DNA from: an uncultured Christensenella sp.
GTDB lineage: Bacteria > Bacillota_A > Clostridia > Christensenellales > Borkfalkiaceae
Direction: 5' to 3'
DNA: 64,000 bases
Assembly: GCA_910579295.1 (NCBI GenBank)
Contig: CAJTTC010000008.1
Span: forward strand, 17,670 to 81,669
Below are positions 31,627-39,864 of this stretch, in pieces (the first letter of the stretch is position 1; the number at the start of each line of letters is the position of its first letter). A program made the position numbers and the translations under genes. A model generated the notes under the pieces. It made no database searches. It had not been told where the DNA came from and saw nothing but the letters and a program-made list of their open reading frames with translations.

Positions 31627-32787
31627 ATGCGTGAAATCGCAAAAGATATTTTTTACGTCGGTGTAGACGATTTGGATATTGATTTGTTCGAGGGAATGTA
31701 CCGCGTTCCCGACGGCGTTTCGTACAATTCGTACGTAATAAAGAGTGCGAAAACGGCGGTTGTCGATTCGGTCGATTGCCGTTTTGAAAAGCCGTGGCTG
31801 GACAATATCGACGAGGTTCTTGGCGGCAGTTCTCCCGACTATCTCATAGTTCAGCATATGGAGCCCGATCACAGCGCGTGCGTGGCGGCGTTTATAAATA
31901 AGTATCCGAACGCCGTTATCGTCGGCAATCAGAAGACGTTTGTAATGCTGGAAGAGTATTTCGGAGCGCAGTTCCCCAACAGACTTACGGTTGCCGAGGG
32001 CGACGAATTGTCGGTCGGCGATCACGTCTTAAAATTCATTTTCGCCCCTATGGTGCATTGGCCCGAGGTTATATTTACCTACGACGTGAGTCGGGCTCTG
32101 CTGTTTTCGGCTGACGCATTCGGTAAGTTTGGCGCGCTGTGCCGTCCCGAGAATGATTGGGTGAGCGAAACCCGCCGCTACTATATCGGCATTGTCGGCA
32201 AGTACGGCGTGCAGGTAAGGGCGGTGTTTAAAAAGCTTACGGACGTTGAGCTAAAAATTGTCGCGCCCCTTCACGGACCTGTTCTTACGGGCGAGCGCCT
32301 TAACGAAAATTTGCGTCTGTACACGCTTTGGAGCGGCTATGAACCCGAGTGCGACTGTACTTTAATTGCATACGCTTCCGTTTACGGTCACACGAAGGCG
32401 GCGGCTGAGTTGCTTGCGGAAAAACTTACTGAACGCGGCGCGGCAGTTAAGCTTATGGACCTTGCGCGTGAAGATTGGTCGGAATGCGTCGCTCAGGCGT
32501 TCCGCTGTGCAAATCTTGTTGTTGCAGCGCCTACTTACAACGCCGATATCTTTCCTGCGGCAAGGGAATTTATAGACAGGCTTGTAGAGCGTAACTATCA
32601 GAACCGAACCGTTGCTTTTATCGAAAACGGAACGTGGGCGCTCGTCTGCGCCAAACTTATGCGCGCACGGTTTGAAAAGTGCAAAAATCTTACGTACGCC
32701 GCAACCGAAGTTAAAGTGCGGGCTGCTCTCAACGAAGAAAGCAAGAGGCAGGTGGAGGAGCTTGCCGAAGAACTTGCGGCTAAGTAG
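31627..32787 (+). CDS. Flavodiiron protein (FprA / oxygen or NO reductase)
   Basis: A 386-residue A-type flavoprotein: a metallo-beta-lactamase-like diiron domain (HMEPDHSACV with H-x-E-x-D-H, VHWPEV, SADAFG, LHGP ligands) followed by a flavodoxin domain (about 245-386, with ASVYGHTKAAAE as FMN phosphate loop). It reduces O2 to water or NO to N2O in anaerobes. SD GGAGGA precedes ATG 31627. It fits the rubrerythrin and ferritin-like proteins elsewhere in the window as oxygen-defence equipment. The promoter is probably the one at 31327. Confidence 0.93.
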   Translation: MREIAKDIFYVGVDDLDIDLFEGMYRVPDGVSYNSYVIKSAKTAVVDSVDCRFEKPWLDNIDEVLGGSSPDYLIVQHMEPDHSACVAAFINKYPNAVIVGNQKTFVMLEEYFGAQFPNRLTVAEGDELSVGDHVLKFIFAPMVHWPEVIFTYDVSRALLFSADAFGKFGALCRPENDWVSETRRYYIGIVGKYGVQVRAVFKKLTDVELKIVAPLHGPVLTGERLNENLRLYTLWSGYEPECDCTLIAYASVYGHTKAAAELLAEKLTERGAAVKLMDLAREDWSECVAQAFRCANLVVAAPTYNADIFPAAREFIDRLVERNYQNRTVAFIENGTWALVCAKLMRARFEKCKNLTYAATEVKVRAALNEESKRQVEELAEELAAK

Positions 32788-32825
32788 TAATTTAAAATAG
32801 AGTTGAATAAAAAAGGAGAAATTAT

Positions 32826-33416
32826 ATGAAGAAACTTAAAACGCTTTTACAGGAATTTAAGGCTTTTATAACGCGCGGCAACGTTGTCGATATGGCTGTT
32901 GCGGTCATTATCGGCGCGGCGTTCAACGCGATTGTAACAAGCCTTACCAACAACATTTTAAAGCCGCTTATTAATTGGGCGGTAGGCGGCGGAGACGGCA
33001 TAGGACTTATAACTATGTTAAAGCCCGTAACCGTATTGGACGCCGAATCGGGCGAATACGTTATAGATATGGCAAACTCAATCTATATCGACTGGGGCAT
33101 GTTTATTATGAAGATAATAGATTTCCTGCTCGTTGCGCTCGTCCTTTTCGTCATCATAAAAGTGTTTATGAGCCTTAAAAACGCGACGGCTAAGGCTGCC
33201 GAAAAAGCTAAGAAAAAGACCGAAAAACTTGCGAAGAAGTTGCAGAAAAACGGTATGAGCGAGGAGGAGGCTAAGGCGGCGGCAGAAGCTCAGGTTGCCG
33301 CGCAAGAGCCTGCCGCGCCTGCCGCACCCGCCGCGCCTACGTCGGAGGAGTTGCTTACGGAAATAAGAGATTTGCTTGCCGCGCAGAATAAGAATAACGC
33401 CGACAAAGCTGAATAA
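32826..33416 (+). CDS. mscL: Large-conductance mechanosensitive channel with long C-terminal tail
   Basis: A 196-residue MscL: FKAFITRGNVVDMAVAVIIGAAFNAIV is TM1, and WGMFIMKIIDFLLVALVLFVIIK is TM2. The protein opens under membrane tension to release solutes. The family is usually near 130-150 residues; here a lysine-rich helix and an Ala/Pro-rich linker (AAPAAPAAP) are added before a final helix SEELLTEIRDLLAAQ that matches the usual C-terminal bundle. SD AAGGAG precedes ATG 32826. Confidence 0.95.
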   Translation: MKKLKTLLQEFKAFITRGNVVDMAVAVIIGAAFNAIVTSLTNNILKPLINWAVGGGDGIGLITMLKPVTVLDAESGEYVIDMANSIYIDWGMFIMKIIDFLLVALVLFVIIKVFMSLKNATAKAAEKAKKKTEKLAKKLQKNGMSEEEAKAAAEAQVAAQEPAAPAAPAAPTSEELLTEIRDLLAAQNKNNADKAE

Positions 33417-33439
33417 GTTTTTTAAAAGTTTAAAATATT

Positions 33440-33480
33440 ACCTCCCGACGATAAATTTTCTGCGGGAGGTTGTGTTTTTT
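33440..33480 (+). terminator. mscL terminator
   Basis: ACCTCCCG (33440-33447) pairs with CGGGAGGT (33463-33470), 15-nt loop, followed by TGTGTTTTTT. Confidence 0.83.
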
Positions 33481-33620
33481 GACTTGAATTTAGCGCGATA
33501 TCGGCAGCTCGTCGGTATATGGAAAATATTTTGTGCACAAATTTTTAAAAAATTATTTCAAATCGTTTTTATTTCGCTATATATTGTGTTATAATAACGC
33601 TGTGATTTGTTTATGTTGTG

Positions 33621-33941
33621 TCACGCGGCGATAAAGGTAAAGCCGGAGCGGAAGGCTACGACGCAAAACCAGACGTTAAGCACGCCTATGACGGGCAGAA
33701 GAATCATAAGCACCATGTTTTTCAGCTTAAAGCGCGTTATAAACATGGTAACGTATATGCCGATTGCGCCGCCGAGCAGGGCGGACAGAATAAGCTTTCC
33801 GTCCCCCGCGTTCAATTTACTTTCGTCCGTAAGATAATCGTTGCGCAGTGAAAGCAACAGCATAATCGAATAGACGTTGACGGCTATTATATAGGCGGCA
33901 AATATAATATAGAGCAGTAGCATACGACATAAGTATGCCAC
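33621..33941 (-). CDS. DUF1294-like small membrane protein
   Basis: A 106-residue protein (GTG 33941) or 100 residues (ATG 33923) with three hydrophobic segments. LILSALLGGAIGIYVTMFITRFKLKN followed by a last helix fits the DUF1294 pattern; the exact start is uncertain because neither has a clear SD. The function is unknown. It lies 30 bp from divergent purE, so each promoter must overlap the other gene or lie further away. Confidence 0.68.
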   Translation of the reverse strand: MAYLCRMLLLYIIFAAYIIAVNVYSIMLLLSLRNDYLTDESKLNAGDGKLILSALLGGAIGIYVTMFITRFKLKNMVLMILLPVIGVLNVWFCVVAFRSGFTFIAA

Positions 33942-33971
33942 AAAATAAGGTTTATCATACGGGAGATTAAT

Positions 33972-34469
33972 ATGGCGAAAGCGGCTGTTGTAATGGGTTC
34001 CAAATCCGACGTTAACGTAGTTAAATCGGCTGTAACGGCTTTAAAGAGCTTCGGGGTAGAGGTTGAAGTGCGCGTAATATCGGCGCACAGAACGCCCGAC
34101 GAGGCTCACGAATTTGCTAAGAACGCCGCCAAAAACGGCATAGAGGTCATAATCTGCGCGGCGGGCAAGGCGGCGCACCTCGGCGGCGTAATCGCGGCGT
34201 ATACTACGTTGCCCGTAATCGGGCTTCCGATAAAGACGGATATGATGGGCGGGCTGGACAGCTTGCTTTCGATCGTGCAGATGCCGTCTGGTATCCCCGT
34301 AGCTACGGTCGGGGTCAACGGCGGTGAAAATGCCGGTATACTTGCGGCGCAGATTTTGGGCATAAAGTATCCCGAAATAGCTGCAAAGCTTGCCGATTAC
34401 AAGAAAAAAATGAAAGAAAAAATCAATGCCGACGACGCGGCTGTACAGGCGGAGGCGTCGGACTTTTGA
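33972..34469 (+). CDS. purE: N5-carboxyaminoimidazole ribonucleotide mutase (PurE class I)
   Basis: A 165-residue PurE: VMGSKSDVNVV is the phosphate loop, VISAHRTPDEA and AGKAAHLGGVIAAYTTLPVIG hold the active-site His residues. It rearranges N5-CAIR to CAIR. The partner PurK is not encoded in the window. SD GGGAGA precedes ATG 33972. It is the first gene of the purine cluster, with a terminator-like hairpin before purC. Confidence 0.95.
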   Translation: MAKAAVVMGSKSDVNVVKSAVTALKSFGVEVEVRVISAHRTPDEAHEFAKNAAKNGIEVIICAAGKAAHLGGVIAAYTTLPVIGLPIKTDMMGGLDSLLSIVQMPSGIPVATVGVNGGENAGILAAQILGIKYPEIAAKLADYKKKMKEKINADDAAVQAEASDF

Positions 34470-34480
34470 CGAACTGAAAT

Positions 34481-34506
34481 ACCCGCAATAATTGCGGGTT
34501 TTTGCA
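34481..34506 (+). terminator. Terminator between purE and purC
   Basis: ACCCGCAA (34481-34488) pairs with TTGCGGGT (34492-34499), followed by TTTTT. It should reduce or stop read-through from purE. Confidence 0.82.
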
Positions 34507-34575
34507 TTAATACGAAAAAATAAGCCGTTCCGGCGGCAAAGAAAGATAAATTTCTTTTAAGGAGAAAATACATAT

Positions 34576-35298
34576 ATGGAAAAATCAGAGCAACTTTACG
34601 AAGGCAAGGCAAAAAAAGTTTTTGCGACCGAGAACCCCGACTACGTTATCGTATCCTATAAGGACGACGCTACCGCGTTCAACGGACTTAAAAAGGGCAC
34701 AATCGCGGGTAAGGGCGTAATCAACAATAAGATGAGCAATCTTATGATGCAGATGCTTGAAAAGAAGGGCATTCCCACGCACTTCGTAGAGGAGATTGAC
34801 GACAGGAACACCGTAGTTAAAAAGGTGCAGATAGTTCCTCTCGAGGTTATCATAAGAAACGTTGCCGCGGGCAGCTTCTCTAAGAAGTACGGCGTTGCGG
34901 AAGGCACGGCTCTTTTAAATCCCACGATAGAATTTTCATATAAGAACGACGAGCTCGGCGATCCGCTTCTCAATACGTATCACGCGCTTGCTCTCGGACT
35001 TGCAACTAAGGAAGAGATAGACACTATAACCAAAATGGCGTTCGCGGTAAACGACGCGATGAAGGAGTTTTTCAAGCACCTCAATATCGACCTTGTAGAC
35101 TTCAAACTCGAATTCGGCAGATTTAAAGGACAGATTGTTCTCGCCGACGAAATTTCTCCCGATACGTGCCGCTTCTGGGAGGCGGGGACGTGGGATACAA
35201 CCAAGCACGTCAGCCTTGATAAGGACAGATTCCGTCGCGACCTCGGCGGCGTAGAGGACGCATATCAGGAAGTCTTCAAGCGTTTGACGGGAGAATAA
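34576..35298 (+). CDS. purC: SAICAR synthetase
   Basis: A 240-residue PurC with LYEGKAKKVFATENPDYV at the ATP site, VEVIIRNVAAGSFSKKYG-type core (LEVIIRNVAAGSF) and DEISPDTCRFW. It condenses CAIR with aspartate. A strong SD (AAGGAGAA) lies before ATG 34576. The PurF-like gene starts 3 nt after its stop, so the two are tightly coupled. Confidence 0.96.
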   Translation: MEKSEQLYEGKAKKVFATENPDYVIVSYKDDATAFNGLKKGTIAGKGVINNKMSNLMMQMLEKKGIPTHFVEEIDDRNTVVKKVQIVPLEVIIRNVAAGSFSKKYGVAEGTALLNPTIEFSYKNDELGDPLLNTYHALALGLATKEEIDTITKMAFAVNDAMKEFFKHLNIDLVDFKLEFGRFKGQIVLADEISPDTCRFWEAGTWDTTKHVSLDKDRFRRDLGGVEDAYQEVFKRLTGE

Positions 35299-35301
35299 TT
35301 A

Positions 35302-36723
35302 ATGGGCGGTTTTTTCGGTTCGGTCAAGAGAAGCAGCGCCGTATTCGACGTTTTTATCGGCACTGACTATCATTCCCATCTCGGCACTAAGCGCGGGGGT
35401 ATGGCGGCGTATGACGCGTCGATCGGCTTACAGCGCGAAATACACAATATAGAAAACGCTCCGTTCAGAACTAAATTCGAACGCGTCGTATCCGAAATGA
35501 AGGGCAACGCGGCGATTGGCTGTATAAGCGATACGGACCCGCAACCTCTTCTGATGGTTTCCAAATTGGGTACTTACGCCATATGCACTATCGGCGTAAT
35601 AAACAACGCCGACGAGCTTAAAAAAGGCGTGCTTTCGAAGGGCGGTTATTTCGACGCTATGACGGGCAGTAAGATCAACTCTAACGAGCTTGTGGCGGCG
35701 CTAATCAACAGCAAGGACAGCTACGTCGAGGGTATACGCTACGCACAGGAGCAGGTCAAAGGCACGGCGTCGATTTTGTTGCTTACCGATAGGGGAACGC
35801 TGATAGCCGCAAGGGACAGAATGGGCAGGCTTCCCGTACTTGTCGGAAAGTGTAGCGACGGATACTGCGTTTCTTTTGAAAGCTTTGCCTATAAAAAGCT
35901 CGGCTATACCGACGAGCGTGAGTTGGGACCTGCGGAGATTGTCGAGATTTCGGCGGACGGAATAACTCAGCTTGCGCCTGCGGGTAAAGAGATGCGCATA
36001 TGCGCTTTCTTATGGTCGTATTACGGTTATCCCACGTCCACGTACGAGGGGGTAAACGTTGAGGTTATGCGTTGCAGAAACGGTGCAATTTTCGCAAGGG
36101 ACGACGCGAAAACGCACGACGTACATGACATTGATTACGTCGGCGGCGTTCCCGATTCGGGCACTCCTCACGCAATAGGCTATGCAAACGCAAGCAAAGT
36201 GCCGTTTGCCCGCCCCTACATAAAATATACGCCCACGTGGTCGCGTAGCTTTATGCCCGTCAATCAGGCTGAGCGCAACAAAGTTGCAAAAATGAAGCTT
36301 ATCCCCGTACACGAGTTTATCGACGGCAAGAAGCTTCTCCTGGTAGACGACAGTATCGTACGCGGCACTCAACTCAAAGAAACGGTTGATTTCCTCTATT
36401 CGCACGGCGCAAGGGCTGTGCATATGCGTTCGGCGTGTCCTCCGATAATGTACGGCTGTAAATATCTCAATTTTTCACGTTCGACAAGCGATATGGATTT
36501 GATTACGCGCCGAACTATGGCGGAGCTTGAGGGCGACGATGGCGTAAAGCATATAGCAGAGTACAGCGACGGAAATACGGAGCGCGGAAAGGCGATGCGC
36601 AAAGCTATTTGCGATAAATTTCAATTTGAGTCGCTTGAATTTCAGTCGATTGAGGGCTTGATCGAAGCTATCGGTATCGAGCCGTGCAAACTTTGCACTT
36701 ACTGCTGGACGGGAAAAGAGTAA
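35302..36723 (+). CDS. PurF-like paralogue lacking the glutaminase nucleophile
   Basis: A 473-residue protein with the amidophosphoribosyltransferase architecture. The N-terminal Ntn glutaminase domain begins MGGFFGSV where true PurF has CGVFG after propeptide removal, so the catalytic Cys is absent. The C-terminal PRTase domain keeps the PRPP loop (LLLVDDSIVRGTQ). Cysteines at positions matching the [4Fe-4S] ligands of Bacillus PurF remain (RICAFLW, GCKYLN, CKLCTYC). It sits between purC and true purF. It may be an ammonia-dependent enzyme, a partner subunit of PurF or a regulator; no function is proven. SD GGGAGAA precedes ATG 35302. Confidence 0.85.
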   Translation: MGGFFGSVKRSSAVFDVFIGTDYHSHLGTKRGGMAAYDASIGLQREIHNIENAPFRTKFERVVSEMKGNAAIGCISDTDPQPLLMVSKLGTYAICTIGVINNADELKKGVLSKGGYFDAMTGSKINSNELVAALINSKDSYVEGIRYAQEQVKGTASILLLTDRGTLIAARDRMGRLPVLVGKCSDGYCVSFESFAYKKLGYTDERELGPAEIVEISADGITQLAPAGKEMRICAFLWSYYGYPTSTYEGVNVEVMRCRNGAIFARDDAKTHDVHDIDYVGGVPDSGTPHAIGYANASKVPFARPYIKYTPTWSRSFMPVNQAERNKVAKMKLIPVHEFIDGKKLLLVDDSIVRGTQLKETVDFLYSHGARAVHMRSACPPIMYGCKYLNFSRSTSDMDLITRRTMAELEGDDGVKHIAEYSDGNTERGKAMRKAICDKFQFESLEFQSIEGLIEAIGIEPCKLCTYCWTGKE

Positions 36724-36744
36724 GCGTCTTTGGGAGAGCTTTGT

Positions 36745-38157
36745 ATGGAAGAAGACTATTCGGACGAACTGCACGAGGAATGCGGAGTCTTCGGCGTCTA
36801 TTCGCAGGAGAACCGCAGCGTCGCTCATTCGGTATATTACGGGCTGTATTCTTTACAGCACAGAGGTCAGGAGAGCGCGGGTATAGCCGTTTCTTTCGCC
36901 GACAAAATCAGTTATTATAAGGGTATGGGGTTAGTGCCCGAGGTGTTTTCGGGCAATAAGCTCGACGAACTCCCCGAGGGCGATATAGCAATAGGTCACG
37001 TCCGCTATTCGACGACGGGCGCAAGTCAATTGCTCAACGCCCAACCCGTAGTGTTTACGGGTAAGTGCGGCAAAATGGCGCTCGCTCACAACGGCAATCT
37101 CACCAATACCAAGCAGCTACGCGACGAGCTCATTGCAAACAACGCCGTGTTTCAGACGACAATTGATTCCGAGGTAATGGCTGTTATGATAAACAGTCTG
37201 TCGGACGGCGATATTCTGACGGGCGTAAAGCGCGCGTGTCAGCGGTTTAAAGGCTCTTACGCGTTGGTAATTATGACTTGCGACAAGCTTATAGCCGTGC
37301 GCGATCCCTACGGAATTCGTCCGCTGTGTATAGGCACGGTCATAGACGATTACATTGTTGCCAGCGAAAGCTGTGCGCTGGACGCGGTGTCGGCAAATTT
37401 TATGCGCGACGTCGAACCGGGAGAAATCGTCGTAATAGACAGCGATGGATTACATTCCTATATGATGGAGAATGTGCCCGAAAAGAGCGGAATGTGCATT
37501 TTCGAGTACGTCTATTTTGCCCGTCACGATTCCGTGCTCGACGGTTGCAGTGTTTACGAGGCGAGGAAGCGTGCGGGGCGATTGCTTGCGCGCAATTACG
37601 GTGTTGAAGCCGACTTGGTTTCCGGCGTGCCCGATTCCGCCAACGTTGCGGCGCGCGGTTATTCGGAAGAGAGCGGTATACCGTTTGTCGAAGCTCTTGC
37701 CAAAAACAGATATGTGGGCAGGACGTTTATTCAGCCCGACCAACGGCAGAGAGAAAACAGTTTAAGCGTCAAGATGAACGCAATGCGCGCAAACGTTTGC
37801 GGCAAGCGGGTCATTCTCATTGACGACAGTATAGTGCGCGGTACGACTATGCGCAAGATTATAAAAATGCTGAGGAACGCGGGGGCAAGCGAAGTGCACG
37901 TACGCATTTGCTCGCCGATAGTCAAGCACCCCTGTCACCTCGGCATTGATATTCAAACCTATTCGCAGCTTATCGGCGCGTATAAAAGCGAGGAGCAGAT
38001 ATGTGAAAGCCTTGGCGCAGACAGTCTGAAATATCTGTCCGTTGAAGAGCTTATCGAGAGCTGTTCGGATACTAAGCGCGGTTTCTGTCTCGGTTGCTTC
38101 AACGGCAAATATCCCTATCCGCTCACGGGAGAAACGGATAAAATGAAGTTGGAGTAG
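36745..38157 (+). CDS. purF: Amidophosphoribosyltransferase
   Basis: A 470-residue enzyme making phosphoribosylamine from PRPP and glutamine, the first committed step. A 12-residue propeptide precedes Cys13 (EECGVFGVY), the nucleophile. The PRTase PRPP loop is ILIDDSIVRGTT. Predicted [4Fe-4S] cysteines are in SGMCIFEY, KHPCHLG and FCLGCFNG. ATG 36745 is chosen because GGGAGAG lies 6 nt upstream; TTG 36730 is an alternative. It follows the Cys-less paralogue by 21 nt. Confidence 0.96.
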   Translation: MEEDYSDELHEECGVFGVYSQENRSVAHSVYYGLYSLQHRGQESAGIAVSFADKISYYKGMGLVPEVFSGNKLDELPEGDIAIGHVRYSTTGASQLLNAQPVVFTGKCGKMALAHNGNLTNTKQLRDELIANNAVFQTTIDSEVMAVMINSLSDGDILTGVKRACQRFKGSYALVIMTCDKLIAVRDPYGIRPLCIGTVIDDYIVASESCALDAVSANFMRDVEPGEIVVIDSDGLHSYMMENVPEKSGMCIFEYVYFARHDSVLDGCSVYEARKRAGRLLARNYGVEADLVSGVPDSANVAARGYSEESGIPFVEALAKNRYVGRTFIQPDQRQRENSLSVKMNAMRANVCGKRVILIDDSIVRGTTMRKIIKMLRNAGASEVHVRICSPIVKHPCHLGIDIQTYSQLIGAYKSEEQICESLGADSLKYLSVEELIESCSDTKRGFCLGCFNGKYPYPLTGETDKMKLE

Positions 38158-38208
38158 TTTTTATTTGGCAACTCATATTCAATATAAGATAAAATTAAAG
38201 GAGTTTTT

Positions 38209-39228
38209 ATGGCTATTTCATATAAGGACAGCGGCGTTGACGTAGAGCGCGGCTATCAGGCGGTTAAGCTTATGCGTGAGCATGTAAAATCAACGTATAC
38301 CGACGGCGTTCTCGGCGACATAGGCTCGTTCGGCGGCTTCTTTTCTATGCCTAAGGGAATGGAAGAGCCCGTTCTTGTCGCGGGTACCGACGGCGTGGGC
38401 ACGAAGCTCAAGTACGCGTTTATTGCGGACAAGCACGACACAATCGGTATCGACGCGGTGGCTATGTGCGTAAACGACATTGTTTGTCAGGGAGCAAAAC
38501 CGCTTCTCTTTCTCGACTATTTTGCAACGGGCGCGCTTTCGCCCGAGGTTGTTGCAACAGTAGTTTCGGGCGTTGCAGAGGGTTGCCGTCAGAGCGGCGC
38601 GGCGTTAATCGGCGGCGAAACTGCCGAAATGCCCGGTTTCTATTCCGCGGGCGAGTACGATATAGCCGGCTTTGCCGTTGGCGTTGTCGACAGGAAAAAG
38701 GTTATCAACGGCAAAGATATCAAGGCGGGCGACGTGCTTATAGGTATCAAGTCGAGCGGCATTCACTCCAACGGTTATTCGCTTGTAAGAAAGTTATGGG
38801 GCGAGGATAAGGCGGAGCTCGAAAAATACGACGAGCGTCTGGGCGGAAGAATTATAGACATTTTATTGAGGCCCACGAAAATTTACGTCAAATCAATATT
38901 GGCGCTCATTGAAAAGGTGAACGTAAAGGGTATAGCGCACATTACGGGCGGCGGCTTTATCGAAAATATCCCCCGCATTTTCCCCGAGGGTATTGGCTGT
39001 GAAATAGATACGAAATCGTACGAAGTTCCCGCTGTTTTCAAGATTATGCAAGAGAAGGCGGGCATTACCGATAAGCAAATCTACAACACCTTCAATATGG
39101 GAATTGGTATGGTAGTATGCGTCGACGAAAAGAACGTAGCGGCGACAATAGCCCAACTTGAAAGCACGGGCGAGAAGTGTGCCGTTATAGGCAAAACGGT
39201 TAAGGGTAATGGGGTAACGTTGCTTTGA
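38209..39228 (+). CDS. purM: AIR synthetase (phosphoribosylformylglycinamidine cyclo-ligase)
   Basis: A 339-residue PurM-fold ATP-dependent enzyme closing the imidazole ring. GTDGVGTKLK, GGETAEMPGFY and HITGGGFIENIPR are the family motifs. SD AAGGAG precedes ATG 38209. The stop overlaps the purN start by three bases. Confidence 0.96.
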   Translation: MAISYKDSGVDVERGYQAVKLMREHVKSTYTDGVLGDIGSFGGFFSMPKGMEEPVLVAGTDGVGTKLKYAFIADKHDTIGIDAVAMCVNDIVCQGAKPLLFLDYFATGALSPEVVATVVSGVAEGCRQSGAALIGGETAEMPGFYSAGEYDIAGFAVGVVDRKKVINGKDIKAGDVLIGIKSSGIHSNGYSLVRKLWGEDKAELEKYDERLGGRIIDILLRPTKIYVKSILALIEKVNVKGIAHITGGGFIENIPRIFPEGIGCEIDTKSYEVPAVFKIMQEKAGITDKQIYNTFNMGIGMVVCVDEKNVAATIAQLESTGEKCAVIGKTVKGNGVTLL

Positions 39229-39842
39229 AACGCATCGCTGTATTTGCAAGCGGCGGCGGCACGGACTTTCAGTCGGTAATTGACGCCAACGCCGGAGAGA
39301 ATTTCTGCGAGATAGCCTGTCTTATCGCCTCCAAGGACGGTATAGGCGCGATAGACAGGGCAAAGGCGCACGGCATAAAGACGGCGGTTTTTGCAAAAAA
39401 AGATTATCCCGATTTGGAGAAGCTGTACGCCGAGCTCACCTACCTTTTGAATATAAACCGAATTGATTACATAGTGCTTGCGGGTTGGCTGAAAATCATA
39501 CCCGAAAGCTTTATAAGGGCGTTCGAGGACAAAATAATAAATATTCACCCGTCGCTTATTCCCGCCTTTTGCGGCGCGGGAATGTACGGGCTTAACGTGC
39601 ATAAAGCCGTGTTGGAATACGGCGCAAAGGTTTCGGGCTGTACGGTGCATTTTGTAAACGAAGTGCCCGACGGCGGCGCGATAATTGCTCAGACTGCGGT
39701 AGAGGTTAAAGAAAACGACACTCCCGAAAGTCTGCAAGCGCGCATTTTGGAAAGGGAACACGAGCTGTTGCCCTACTGCGTTAAAAAGCTGTGCGAGGGC
39801 AAAATCGTAAAAGACGGAAGAACGGTTACAATAAGAAATTAA
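39225..39842 (+). CDS. purN: GAR formyltransferase
   Basis: A 205-residue 10-formyl-THF-dependent transferase: VFASGGGTDFQSVID at the GAR site, INIHPSLIPAF with the catalytic His, and VHFVNEVPDGGAIIAQ. The start is TTG 39225, overlapping the purM stop (TTGA); no closer ATG exists. SGGGTD replaces the usual SGxGSN. Confidence 0.94.
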   Translation: MKRIAVFASGGGTDFQSVIDANAGENFCEIACLIASKDGIGAIDRAKAHGIKTAVFAKKDYPDLEKLYAELTYLLNINRIDYIVLAGWLKIIPESFIRAFEDKIINIHPSLIPAFCGAGMYGLNVHKAVLEYGAKVSGCTVHFVNEVPDGGAIIAQTAVEVKENDTPESLQARILEREHELLPYCVKKLCEGKIVKDGRTVTIRN

Positions 39843-39864
39843 TTTTTTTGGAGAATATAGATTT

